Shown: piece after piece, positions 38,573-52,250 of the stretch
Layout: each line of letters opens with the position of its first letter
Numbering within the stretch: the stretch's first letter is position 1
NCBI RefSeq assembly: GCF_020882245.1
Contig: NC_083600.1
Location: forward strand, 9,052,001-9,116,000
DNA: 64,000 nt
Direction of reading: 5' to 3'
Origin: Rhopalosiphum padi
Taxonomy: Eukaryota > Arthropoda > Insecta > Hemiptera > Aphididae
Made by a program: the position numbers and the translations under genes
The notes under the pieces: generated by a model
The model's input: only the letters and a program-made list of their open reading frames with translations
What the model was told of the DNA's origin: nothing
Databases searched by the model: none

Positions 38573-39359
38573 GTATAGTGTAAGTGCCTAACAGAAAATG
38601 ATATAACATGGGATATTTCCTTATCGGTACCAAATAGTGGTTGATGGTTGATTTTAGTATTTTGCCGTACTGCAGAATGTTATTACTTAGATATCTGTTA
38701 TTATACTTGAACAATTTTCTGTACCCGCGTATTATCAGCGACTATATACACAGTCTAAAATGTACTACAGTAGCGTTGCTATAACACATTTTATAATAGT
38801 GTTAAAAAAAATGTGCTCAGTTCACAGTTGGCCGGACGTTTAATTTTCCACATCGGAAACAGCCAGTACATAATATTATTATAATAACCGAATATACGCA
38901 ATATTGTATTAGGTTTTGAACAGTATAAATAACACAAGAGTGTAATTCGGCTTCATAATATTATGTACATGCTATACTTTTATCGATTTATATAATGACG
39001 ACCATATTATAATAATATGTCAACACACACATCTTAACATAATAAACTGCACTATATCATATTATTATATTATATATACCTATCGTATTATAACAAACCA
39101 GCTATTTATTATTTGTTCATAACATACGGCATTATTATAATATATATTATTTTTAAATTACCGTCCGATATTTCGTTATAACGCTGCCGAGTGCATATCG
39201 TAATATCACAGTAACTACCACCGATACCTATAACATTATAGCATAATATATAGTAGGCAGTACACAAATATTGAGGTAGGTATGTATAATTTATTGACCC
39301 ACATCGCGGCCTGTGCGAAAAACAGTGGATCGGATATATTAAAAAAATAATTTATCCAC

Positions 39360-39360
<1 letters not shown>

Positions 39361-39426
<66 letters not shown>

Positions 39427-39439
39427 CAGAGAGAGAGAT
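39361..39439 (+). repeat. GA/AG microsatellite
   Basis: About 80 bases of almost pure (AG)n, with a phase slip (GG) at 39380-39381 and minor interruptions (GATAGACA) near 39421-39430. It generates artefactual Ser-Leu open reading on the minus strand. Confidence 0.97.
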
Positions 39440-42400
39440 ACGGTTGTGGCGAATAATGAGTAATAACACGTTATAATAATTGCTAATGGGATTATCTAGA
39501 CATGATAATATTATGCTTTATTATTTGTAGAGCGACGGCGAAGTCACCGATACTGTATAATAACAATAATAATGACAACAATAATATTATACCGACAATA
39601 TCCGAGAGTTCGTCATACTATGATTGCATATAATATGATATACCTACATGTGCGTACTCTGCTGTGTACAGCGAATTAATTATTTAATAACTGTAATATC
39701 GGTATGCGGTAGGTAAGTAACGAGGTTTTTTATGCCCATATAATAATCTATATTACTCAACGACGATGCGGGATTGAAACAATATTATGAAATTGTATAC
39801 CAATACTATATAGGCTGAGCGTAGACTTTTATTATGTATACTTTTTAAAATTTTTACTCCGAAAGTATATCAATGTAAAATCATGAGTAATTTCACTAAA
39901 AGCCAACAAAATAGTACCTCTGTGTTTAAAATGCATAGCCAATGTATATAAGTACGCTTTTATTTCGGTTATCCGATAAACATAATTAATTCGAATTTAT
40001 AGAAAAAAATAATGATAAACAAATTATTAATTAATATTTGACATTCGATTGGTAGATCATACAAAATAATATACAAATATACGGACGAGGTCCTTATTTT
40101 TAAATAATAATCAAGTCTTACTCCAAAGTATAATTATAACCAAGATGTAAAAGCTGCAGGAACTTTTACTACCTTGTATTTTTGTACATGGTATATAATA
40201 TTTATAAAATACTATTATTTGCATAGAACGCTAAGTATACAAATAACAGAGTAAGTTAAAAGCATCTTGAGATATTTTAATTTTTTTTATCAAGATAGGT
40301 ACTTTACGCGTATGTCTTAATTTATAAGTTTTTAAATATTTTCCATATTGTATTTCTCAGTCGACTTCGTATCAGCATAAAACTTAATTAAATTATTATA
40401 ATTTTTTTCTTTATAAGTTATAACAATTTTATTTCTTACTTAGTAAAGATATATAACCTCAGTATTTTAGTAGACGTTAAATTACTTAATATCGTAATCT
40501 CGGTAGTTGGTCGTTAGCAATTTTTTATGATATATATTTGTCTTTTAAAAGTGCATAGTTTAATATTAAAATATTTATAAGAGCTAAGTAAATTATTAAT
40601 TGAAGTTTATTTTGAATATAATAATGGTTTATTATAGTAACTGTACTAAAAACATTTTTTAATGTAAAATTGAATAATAGTAAGTTCTTTGTCTTTTTTG
40701 TTTATATTATACATTTTTGTTTTTTTATAATTTATAATAAACTTTAAAAATACATGGATATTATTATTAAAATTATAATTTTGTAAGTGTTAATAATATT
40801 GTCTATTATGATTACTTTGATGTATTTTATTACTTAATTGATTTCCAAACATTAGTTAGAAGACCTATTTTTACGATCTTCAGCACCATGTCAAACAGAT
40901 ATTGTTTTTAGTCTTTAATATTTTATATTAAATATCTATTTTATTATATTGTATACTACAGACACCAAACATTGAAATGATTATCAGATAAGGTGACGAG
41001 CGTAGTTGGAAAAATCTTTATTCGAGTCCGCCAAATCTCCACATAGCGACGAAGGTACTAGGGAAATAATCATTAATAAATACTCTCTTTGATGCAAATT
41101 GTAAACCATATTTTTGACTTCTTGCGATGGCACTAATTACATTCCCTTATTTTGGTGTATATTATTACGAACTCCCGTATTGATATGTAAATCGGTGCAA
41201 CCCAAGTGGCGGCCATTCATTGTTTGTTGGTTATCGAACGGCTCCCGACGAAAAAGGTTTCATATATTGAATACGTAAATTCCCAAACGATTCCGGTATT
41301 ATTCCGATTTTAAATCTAGAATAAATAGACAAGAGCTTTAGAGCCAGAGAAAATAAAAGCTCGTAGAAAAAAAAAAAATCATCAACTAATTTTCAATCAC
41401 ACCTCTTTTGAGATAGTCATAAGTGTGTATGGAATGAAAAGGAATCATTTGTGATTTAAAAATGGGAATCGATTGAAATTTGATTTTGTTGTAAAACTTA
41501 TGTCGTTTTGTAAAAACGGAAGATAGATGGGTTATAGGCAGTTATAGTCATATAAAAGTATAAAATATAAATCAATTCGATATAAAAAAACAAAATGTTA
41601 GGCTAAACAAGTACTGGAGATACGGCTCCAGGTGGGTCTCTTATGATGCTGGTAGAAATTTTTTTAAGCGTGGATTTTGATTCACCTATACATTTATCGT
41701 GTATGTATTATATATATGAAAAATGTCTGTTTTAGTTATTGGTTATAAAAGTACTGGAATATTTAAAAAATAATACTTTAAATAGAAAACGAAATGTTTT
41801 TAACTGTTATATAGAATTTACTGTTTAGGCTTTTAAGCCCTGTAAATTTTTCTTTTTTCAAAACAATTTTCAGAACAAAATCATGTATATATAATATACA
41901 TCTTAATAATCTCTGTCTTAAATAATTCATCGAGATCGAAGTATTTGTTATGAGCGGTATTATGGAATAGGTAATCTAGCTCGATCAATGACGGTAATGC
42001 TTTTTAATTATATGATTAACGACTTATAAATTATCTAACCATATGCATTATTATGTGTAATATTATACTTTCTTTCTGTGAAATATTTTGCTCAGGAAAA
42101 CTAATTTGCAATCTTGAACAAACAAATTGAAATATGACGTGTACATAATAAATTCAAATTGAAAATAATATGATAATATAATATGATCAATATTCAGGTT
42201 GTATAGTGTATATTCATTACTGGCCGCTGCAATGTACCTACTCGCTATTAAAAATTATGATAATCCAATTATTTTATAGTTTCTAAATAACATAGTAGCC
42301 GCGGCGCACTAATTTAATATCAGTTAAAGCCATAATATAGATTATGAAAATTAATGATATAATTTAGGAAATACGTATTATTATCACGACCGACGGGTTT

Positions 42401-42717
42401 GAATGTGTAAATATTACGTATACGATAAGGCCACACACGCAAAAAAAAAAAACTGCAATGATTTGATTTCGTCAATGTTGATAAATTTAATTAAATTACG
42501 TTATATAGGAATATGATATTAAATTAAAGCAAACCTGTATTAAAATGGTTTTTAATATCATAAAAGTCGTTGCGTTTAGTAATTGCCGAAGAATGAAGAG
42601 CTGTAACATGTTATGTTTGCTTATTATTTTTTTTTTTTTTTATATCCTTCAATAATTAATAAATGTTTTTACATTGTAATATAAACGTTATTTACTGTTA
42701 TTTAAAATTCAATATAT

Positions 42718-42718
42718 T

Positions 42719-42743
<25 letters not shown>
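42718..42743. repeat. TA microsatellite
   Basis: A dinucleotide AT/TA run of about 26 bases. A similar one is at about 44431-44454. Confidence 0.9.
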
Positions 42744-42749
<6 letters not shown>

Positions 42750-44430
42750 ATATCTAATAATAACGATAGAATAAATTTTCCAGTTAGGTAAACTTGACTG
42801 ATATTTTATTTACTGATTATAATAGTGTTCCTGTGTATAGTACCTACAGTGATTCTCATCGATTTGAATTTTTTTAATTTTAAATAGTATAATGTTGTTA
42901 GGATATTATTATTGGTCTATAGAAAAGAAATGTTATATTTTAAAAATCATTAAGTTTATATGGTTTTTTTTTCTTTTATTTAGAAGTGCTTAAATTTATG
43001 TTATTAAATTATGAATGTGTCAGAATACATAAGCAATAATTAACAAGCCATGACCATATATATTTTTTGTAATATTTTTTATTACAAAATGTAACTTTGA
43101 GTTTGGGTTTATTAATTATTACTAAATTCATTGATCGATGTTTACTGATAATTTTTACTTTTTTATTTTAGTTAAAGCGTTTATTGAGTACCTACATTTG
43201 CAATCTATAAAATTGATGAGAACAATAAGTAAATTTAGGAAAAATTAAAAACAGAAATTACTTGATGGAATACTCTGTAACAGTCTTATATGATTAAATG
43301 TTTTACATTTGAGTCATAAGTATTGTCCTAGTCTTATACCAGTTATGTGCTAGTCGTCCACTAGTCTATATTCAAATTGTTTGGTAGTGTTTTGGATGTT
43401 GTCAAATGATTTGTTTGATTGGTAATGAAATCTTTTGTTAATAGCAATAATAGCTGTTTCTATGATATTGTTTTAATTTGGAGATGATTGTAAATTAGTT
43501 AATTCGTTACCTATCTACCAAAGCGCTTTGGCGATAATGTGATAAATATTCTATTGAAAATCTGGAAATTGGTTTGTTTAATTGGGTCCATCGATTGGAG
43601 ATGCCATATAATACTATGTCTACATAATATGACGAAAAAGACTTCGTTTTATGATGAGAATTCTATTTGAGATGTGGATATTCAAATTTAATTTTCATAA
43701 TCAGGTACGGAATATGAAGTTTTGATTATATTATATTTTATTATCTATGGTGTATTGCTTTGTTTGATTCGAGTCAATCGTATTGTCTATAAAAACTAAG
43801 TAGGCACTCATACAGTATAAAATATTAAAATGTAAGTATAAAATATAACACAGTTAGTTAAAAAGTTTTTATGAGTAAATAAAACATTTTTTTTATTATT
43901 ATTATTATTACCTATTACTTAACATGACGTTATATAAACAACTATAATAAATTCAGAGAATAAATGCAATCAGCGTAATAATAGCTGTTGTTATTTAAAA
44001 TGGTAATTAACTATATATAATATACTGCAGATGGCAATTATCTTCGAAATAATGTTTACTTTATAAATAAATAGGATAGAACCCTCAAGGCACACAGCCT
44101 GTAAGATTACATTTTTTGAAGTGGAAATCCCTCAACATTTCGATTCTTGGAAGCTTATATCATAACTAGAAAAAAAGTCAATTATTATTGGTTAGATCAC
44201 CACCACGGCTGTTATAATCAGTCCATGTGGCGGAGAGGGTGCACAGCCTTCCATTTTGTGAGTTCACAATATTTAACTCTAAACCAAACGTTTGTACATA
44301 ATAATATGTCCCATTGTTTTATGGATAAAATATATAAATTGTCTTTGATTAATTATCATTATTCATATGAAAAGTATATGTTATAATAATATATTATTAT
44401 GATAGTGTTAGCTAGTTAGCTTATTGATAA

Positions 44431-44454
44431 ATATATATATATATATATATATAT
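44431..44454. repeat. AT microsatellite
   Basis: An AT dinucleotide run of about 24 bases in AT-rich intergenic DNA. Confidence 0.88.
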
Positions 44455-44968
44455 TAGACCTTTATCTACTCGTTACCTTTAATATTCTTAATCATAATTC
44501 ATAGTTCATTAAGTTTTACATTTTTGCATTAAAGTTGAAATCATTTAAAAACTGTTGATTTCAACTGAGAAGACCGTATCGCCTCCTCCGTGGACCGTAA
44601 CACCACCGAGTCTGATCCCCGAGATAGTGACACGTTATGATTATATAATTATAGTCTGTCATTCGTTGTCCTCATCGTTTGATACATATTCTTCAACCAG
44701 TGCAGTCGTTTGGCGGAAGATGTAAAATTATCCAATTTTTTATCTAATCAAGTTTTAATGACGTGTATCATATTACAAAAATAAATCAATTGGTTAAACA
44801 TTGATTATTTATTTGTGTAATTATGTACCTACGAGAAAAGTAATATTTTAAATATAATATTAAAATGTTTAAAATATTAAGTTGATCTATTATTTTCTAT
44901 ATATTATGATAAAATTGTCTGAGTATATTTATTTTTATACAATTTTTAAGTTAATTTTTTTTATATAG

Positions 44969-45235
44969 TGTCCTGTACTCCTGTGAGCATTTACCCATTG
45001 CGATATCTCTTGAAATAATGGAGATATCATAATTCTGGTGTTTTAATAAGTTTTACAGAAACAAGAACAACAAATATTTTATGTTTTAATTTATTTTAAT
45101 GTTTTGGTAAAAAAGTTAAAATATATATTTTCTTATTTAACTATATTTAAAAAAATTGAAGATAATAATTTTGTAGAGTTTATTTTTCTGAAAATATTGA
45201 CGTTTTAAAATTTTAATTACATTAATCTCCTGATT
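44969..45235 (+). repeat. Dispersed repeat with GATATCTC/GAGATATC hairpin, copy A
   Basis: It shares TGTCCTGT, then CATTTACCCATTGCGATATC and TAATGGAGATATCA, with the copy at 63719-64000. Weaker similarity continues through AAGTTAAAATA and TTTTTCTGA. An 8-bp perfect inverted repeat (45002-45009 with 45021-45028) can form a hairpin with an 11-base loop. The family is not recognised, and the right boundary is approximate. Confidence 0.65.
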
Positions 45236-48200
45236 TTTAATATTTTTTCGAACATGACTGAAAGCGTTCACCGGCCGTACGAGCACGCAGGCCACATGTT
45301 TGATACAACGATACCACTATACCGTATCAAATAATTCGCAGGTTTTTTTTCGAAACTTAAAAAAAAACTTACAAGTTCAACTAACAATAATATATTAGAA
45401 AAATAAAATAAGATATTAAAACATTTTAAGAATGATTGAAATGTTTTAATATTATGTAATATATATAATGTATACGAGTACCATGTAATTGAAAAAAAAT
45501 CGAAATATCGAGGTTCAAAATTAGCACCCCGTTACCGCTCATAAACGTTTTTCACGGTTGATCAGATTAATTATCCCTGAATTTTAATTTAACATATCCG
45601 TTAGTTATTATTACAGTAATCAGTCTCATAACATGATACACTCCTGCAAGCCTTTTATACAGCAGAGCGACTTATCTGACTTTTATATTTAGTTGATAAA
45701 AAAAAAATCATCTTTGATATACAAGTGTACATATTTAAAGTTTGATTTTTAGACCATACATTTAAAATAACATTGTAGTGTCTATAGACCTCATTTTTTA
45801 TCTGTACTAAACAAATTATAATATATAATATAATATTAAACTTTTAAATAATTTACGTTTAGACAGTAAGGCGTTGATATCTACATCATAATACGCATAT
45901 GTGAATATTAATTTGTATGCATAATTTTGTTCTGACGTCTATTATTATAAATTATAATATTATACTTGAAAGGAGTTTTAAAAGGAAATTTTTAAATTCA
46001 AAGTAAAACTTAGCTTATATCACATGGTAGGTATAGTTTTTCAAATATTTCTATAAAAGGTTAAATTTTTAATACATTTTGATTCTTATACGCTATTTAT
46101 AGGCATTTTTGATTTTTATTGTGTTATATTATGTATAGTATTTTTCCGATTGGACAAAAAGATTGAAAATTTAATATAAGGTTCTTCATAAGTTGTTATT
46201 ACAGCCATTTAAAAACATTTTAGATGCATAGGTAGCCATGATATTTTGTATAAGCATTTGAAGTTCAAATTTTTATAAAATAAGTAAAAATCATGAAAAT
46301 TCGCAAATTATTTTGTACCTAGATAAAAATTTATAAGATATTAAATTTTTATAGCTAAAACTTGAAAAATGAATACAATATTTATGTTTGTGATGTAATA
46401 ATTTGAAAATTATAATATTATATTAGTATTTATTATTAAAATTTAATAATTTATAGAAACTATCGGAATTAATAAGTATTAAATCTATTACATTTTCGTA
46501 TTATTATTATTATTATTTTGTAGTACATAAAAACTTAATAATTAAAAAACTACTCGTCGGAATTTAGTTTTAGAAATGATGTATTAAAAAAATAAAAAGG
46601 CTGTTTAATCGAGATCACATGAGAAAAAATCAATATTTCCATCGAACCTTAATTATGTATAATTCTGATGATAATATAATACACATATTATATTTAGTAG
46701 AAAAATGGATACGGTTTATAATTATTGTTATAACAATCTTTAGTGAGTGATTTCCAATATATGGTCACCTAAACTCGGCCTCTTTTAAGGCCCCCCTTCC
46801 TATTCACCATAGCTATAATTACATATCACCGATATAACTATACAATCGTTTATTTTAATGCAAAAATATAATAACTACATTTAACTCGAAGGCGCAGATA
46901 GAATTTCCGCAATTGATCCTGCAGTCACTCATTTAGCTGCAAATACTTGATGACCCGAACGTCCCGAACCACACATTAACGATCAGTCGTAAGTAGTCAC
47001 TCTGATTATCGGCGGCGAGAGGACACTGACATTTTGGAACCGGGATATTTGAACCCCGGAAGTTCACGTCCGGAGGGAGGGAATCTGGGAGATTAAACTT
47101 TGAAAACTGTGAGGTAAATGTGAGAGGTGTGAGCGAATGTGCAGGATATCTGGCGTTTGAATGCTAATTTTAGCATAATTGTTAGATTTTATCGATTTTT
47201 TTTTAGTTGTATGTCAGATAGGCGTGGACGTGTGGTAAGACAACCAGAGTTTTGTTTTCATTTGCGTAAATAAATTTATTCGAAAATCAATATTTTGAAA
47301 AATACATTATACACGATAAACACGCTTTCTAAAGAATGTATGTTTTGTTTAGTAATCGCATTCAAAAAAGCATCCTATTCTATACAGTATATTGTATATA
47401 ACATTTTAGTGCTAATCATAAAATGCAATTTATAATTATACTGATATTTACGTTTACCACATATACGTAATATATTAAGTAGGACACAAGTACACAATAA
47501 TAATAAAAAAAAAATATAAAAACGGGTTTCAGGTGACAAGGTATTTAGTATTTGCAAAATATAATATTATTTTATTAGTGATCAGTCCGCAACCTTGATC
47601 TCACAATCACTGCATGATCCTTGAATAATTTTTTGAGTTCGTTCTAATTCAAAACTAACGTACCTACTATAGAAAATTGTGTACATTATAAATATTATTA
47701 CAACGTATAAGTTTTATGATTATTAAAAATGGATGTTTATGTTTAAACACTTTTAACTTAATTGTTTTTTCGAAAAACGCTTTTCTAGTAGAAATAAAAA
47801 AATTAAAAATGTTGCTTTCAAAATCAAATTCTGATATGTCAAATTGTGTAAACTTTCACAATTATTTTTAAAAAACTGTTAAAATAATAAAAAATTTGCA
47901 GTACATCCTTTAAAAAATGTATACCTGTGTATGTACCTATGTAGGTAATACATAATAATTTTTATAATTTAACTTAATTTACGATATTTATAACTGAAAT
48001 TACAAATAAAATAAAATTAGAAATAATAAGAGTGATTTACTGAAAAAAATCATTTAATTAATTTAATGATACGCTTAAAACCCGTAATATTTAAATACAA
48101 CCCCTCTCCCACCAGATAAAAAAAAAATAAAAAATCGGTGACGAGGGGTATTTGGAACAACTCTGTGAAAAAAATTTGGAAAAGGCCCGTTCTTCTTCTA

Positions 48201-48878
48201 TATAATATATTATATAAGAATTAATCGAACATTTTTGATTTTATTTTGAAAAATACATTTTTCTTTAATCAATTAATATAAAATTTAATATTGATAATAA
48301 TAATAGTGTGAAAAGAACGACCCATCATGATTTATTATATAGAATTTCCTTGTGAAAATCCATTTATGTGGCGAGGGGCATTGGAGCATCCACGAGTTGA
48401 TACGGAAACTGTTGACTAATCGAAGCATTTAATAATATTACACCAATGTTCATATTATCATAATATTTAAAAAATGAATAATTCCCACGGTTCGCACAAC
48501 AATCAAATACTCGTGGTCGTAGTCTTGTAGGTACACAAATCAGTCCCTATCCCCTCCTAACCATTACGGTATATATGGGTATATATGGTTAAATAGATTC
48601 TGGAAAATCATGTACTTATTATATGTATAACAAATTACAATATCAGTATATATATATTAATAGTGCAATATATTTATATGATAATAGTATATTACTTTGA
48701 TCGCCAACAGGTATTTGATCATTCACGATGTTATTAATAACATTGAAACACGCGATATTATTGCTTTACAATATTTACGCTTTGCTATTAGTCTATTGCA
48801 CTTCAGTCTTCACCGGTGATCTTTGGAGCTTTGTCAGAATGCCAAAAATAAACACGTTTGGTCGTTCTGTGCCCTAGG

Positions 48879-49727
48879 CAGGCATTTCCAAATCACGGGT
48901 CGCGACCCAAAATAAGTGGGTCGTGTACCGTGGTGTAAGTTCGTAGTTTTTGTTAACTTATTGATTTATTGATAAATGATCTTAGGCGTTTGTTTCGCAG
49001 CTATGAATAATTAGTGTTCAGCTTATTAATGTGAAAAGAGTATCTAATAAAACAATTAAAATTAAACTTTTATCTGTATTTATTGTTTAATTTCTCGTGC
49101 ATTTGATAAATTGCTGGAATACAAGCGATATTCAATTTTGGTTCTGTACTTAAAGTGTTGATTATTGTGCATTCAATCTGGCCAATCTGGGACACATTAC
49201 AATAAAATATATGTAAACTATAACATTTCGACAATGTTTATTTGTTTATATTTTGTTTTAAAATCTATATACAGTGTACAATGCGTACACAGGTAATATA
49301 TTGTGATACATATTACATACCTATACTAACTATATAGTCTATGGATGATATACAATCGTATTAAAATAGAATATTATTTTTTTTTAATTAATATAACTAT
49401 TTTTTATTTTCGTTTTTACCAAATTCATATGAAACTGATGGTTTTGGATGAAAAAGAATTGAACTTAGTTATCTTATTGTGATATTTAAACACTCCAATT
49501 AATTAAATAGCTTGTAAAAAGCAAAAGCACAATCTTAATAAAGCTTAATTAAACTATAATAGTATAATAATCGGTAAATTATTGGTATGGCTAGTTACTT
49601 ACAAATACATTTTTGTCTCATAAAAATTGTTTTATTAATTATATTTAAAAAAAATATGTGGGTCGTTATTGTTGAATCATCTTGAACCGTGGGTTTCAAT
49701 GTCATAAATTTGGGAACCATTGCACTG
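48879..49727. mobile_element. Degraded hAT-like element
   Basis: The left end has CATTTCCAAATCACGGGTCG then CGACCCAAAATAAGTGGGTC. The right end has GTGGGTCGTTATTG, GAACCGTGGG and AAATTTGGGAACCATTGCAC followed by TG. These are imperfect inverted counterparts in the style of hAT ends (CAGTG..GGTTCCCAAAT). It is about 850 bp, AT-rich inside, with no ORF. No 8-bp duplication is visible, so the exact ends are approximate. Confidence 0.55.
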
Positions 49728-52214
49728 TAAGTATAAAAATATGATAACCAGTTATTCTACTTTGTTTTTGCACAGCACAAGTGAACCTCAATAATACTAC
49801 TCTACTAAATGTGCAGGTACACAGACTTGTAAGTATATTCGTTTATAAGAAGTAGAAATTATATTTCATATTAGGCATAATATTATGAAGGTATTATACT
49901 ATATAATGTACAATAACCAATGGATGTTCAACGACGTCATTATAAAACACCGTTCAATACGGTTTTTGATGACAATCCATTTGGAACGGACGTCATTTTA
50001 GTCCAAAACAATGTTTGGAGGAAAATAGATCCGACCATTTTACTATTTTAGGTAATCAAAATGTTCTATTTTCTTTACTGTACTCGCAGCTATATTATAA
50101 TGTAACATTATTATACGTAAATTATATTTTAAATGTATATAACGTATAAGATCATACAAATTCATGGCTTATTTTATTGTTAAAACGGACAAATCTGCAT
50201 TCATAAATATGATAACTAATATTCAAACTTTAAATATTGTTTATACATTTTTAAATGGTACGATGGTTGTTGATTTCGCTGCTTGCGGTTTAATCTAAAC
50301 ATACAAACAGTATAATATTCGTACAAATAATAAATAGGAGTATGTATATTTTACAAAACTGGCGAGTAATCGTTGTCTTTAATGCGCACATTAAAAGTAC
50401 AATGGATATTATATAACGATGTACAAAAAAAAAGTTCGTTGATAGCAACAAATGATGAGACATTTTTATTAAGTAATCAAATGATTAGAGAGGGTTACGA
50501 GATCGGGCATCACAGACTTTATAGATTAGAATAATTACCCATTAGTTAATCAAGGTATTGCAGTACTACAGCAATAAAAAGGTCATTTCTGCGTTTGCCG
50601 TCTTCTCTCCGTCGTTTCTTGTCTAGCTACATCTGAGCTGGGCCCCGAAATTAACATTTTATGCTAGTAGTATACGTATTGGATTCCAAATCATTTTAGG
50701 TACCTACTAAGCTGGATGAGCCGTGGAATTGTTTCGATAACAAACTAGTTGGTCACGGATTATCGATGCTCAAAATATTATATACTTACCACGGACAGGC
50801 AATCGACTTACTCAGTGGTGTTTGTTCGAATATTACAATCGGTTCACTTGTCTTACGTTTGCATTCTAGAATGCAACCCAGTCTAGATTATTTCAACGCA
50901 TGACGATGTTTTAACTTATTATATTTAACTTATTACAAGTCAAACTGTTATTTCGTTGTACATTTGTGTTTTAATAATAATCGCGTCAAAAATCTAACAC
51001 TAGTGAAAGCCTTTTCGACTAGTGATAAAATAACTAGATATATATATTGAATCTTTTAAATAGATTATCCCAATGAACCGCACTTTGGCTGAAAGTGTTT
51101 AGTGATGTAGTTAATTAACCACTATGAATAAAGTTTGAGATATTACTGTATATGTGTGTGTGTACCTACTCGCTTAAGTTACTGAACTATTCATCCCCTA
51201 ATCCTACTGCAATGTTAAAGTCAAAGGGACCGTTGCAATTAAATCTAATGAATGATTTGGGTAATGATTCTGATACTTCTCGTACATATTGATTTGTGGG
51301 ACTAAGTTCTTGTCAAGTCGTAAAAAGACGTTCTATATACACAATATACAAATTTTGATAAATAACATAATTACTTACCTCTGAATTCTGTTATATTTTA
51401 TTTTAGATACTTTTTTAAAAGTAAAGGAAATAAATGGTATTATGTTGAACAGATAGCCATTTTTTTTTAATTTTCTTATTACTAGATTTTTTCAAATAAT
51501 TTATTTAGTCATTGGCGTATTCGAGAACAGGCAACTAGAAGAATGGTTTGACACTATATGGATTGGCAATTTGTGTACATTCTGTGTATGGCTATGATGC
51601 TCTGTTTTAGTAACTTAAAATAATTTATATAGTTGCTGCATAAATCGGAAGATGTTAAATTTGAATTTGTTTTTGTTAATTTTTAACTTTAAAAATATAA
51701 ATGTTTTCAGATTAAGTTTAATTTACTACACATTTAAAACTATACATAATTGGAAATTTAAATACTTGACAAATATTATATTATTTTGAAATAAATTGTT
51801 AAAATCAATAATAATTATTTTACTATTTGTGTTGTATAGTTAGATAGTGCAGATAGTTAGTAGTACCAAAATTCATTATATATTTGATTTGGGTCAACGT
51901 TTATAAAAATAAAATATGAACAAATATTTTTGCGGCATTAAAAAATGAATATCTTTTTAATATGTGTCATATTAATTTTTTTGTATCTTTTTTATCGTTA
52001 ATCAAATCAGCCACATTTACATACTAAAATAATATATTACAATTTGATAATTGTGATTCTTCATCAATCTTTAACTATAAATTACCTACACAACAAAAAT
52101 GGTTTATGGAAAAAATGTAATTTTTAAATACAAAATTCTTTCTTTAGTTTTCATTAGTAGGTACTAAATACTATTCTAATTAAAAATATTTCTCAACAAA
52201 TTTAAAATTTATAC

Positions 52215-52250
52215 TTTATGAGTTATGAGTTATGAGTTATGTGTTATGAG
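52215..52250 (+). repeat. Short tandem repeat TGAGTTA
   Basis: About four to five 7-bp units (TGAGTTA, one with TGTGTTA) in tandem. Too short to be a satellite block. Confidence 0.8.

Noticed and set aside
39236..39469. Minus-strand frame with a long Ser-Leu run
   Set aside because: Entirely due to the GA microsatellite.
41015..41045. TATTCGAGTCCGCC, resembling a tRNA T-loop
   Set aside because: No matching acceptor, D or anticodon arms could be folded around it.
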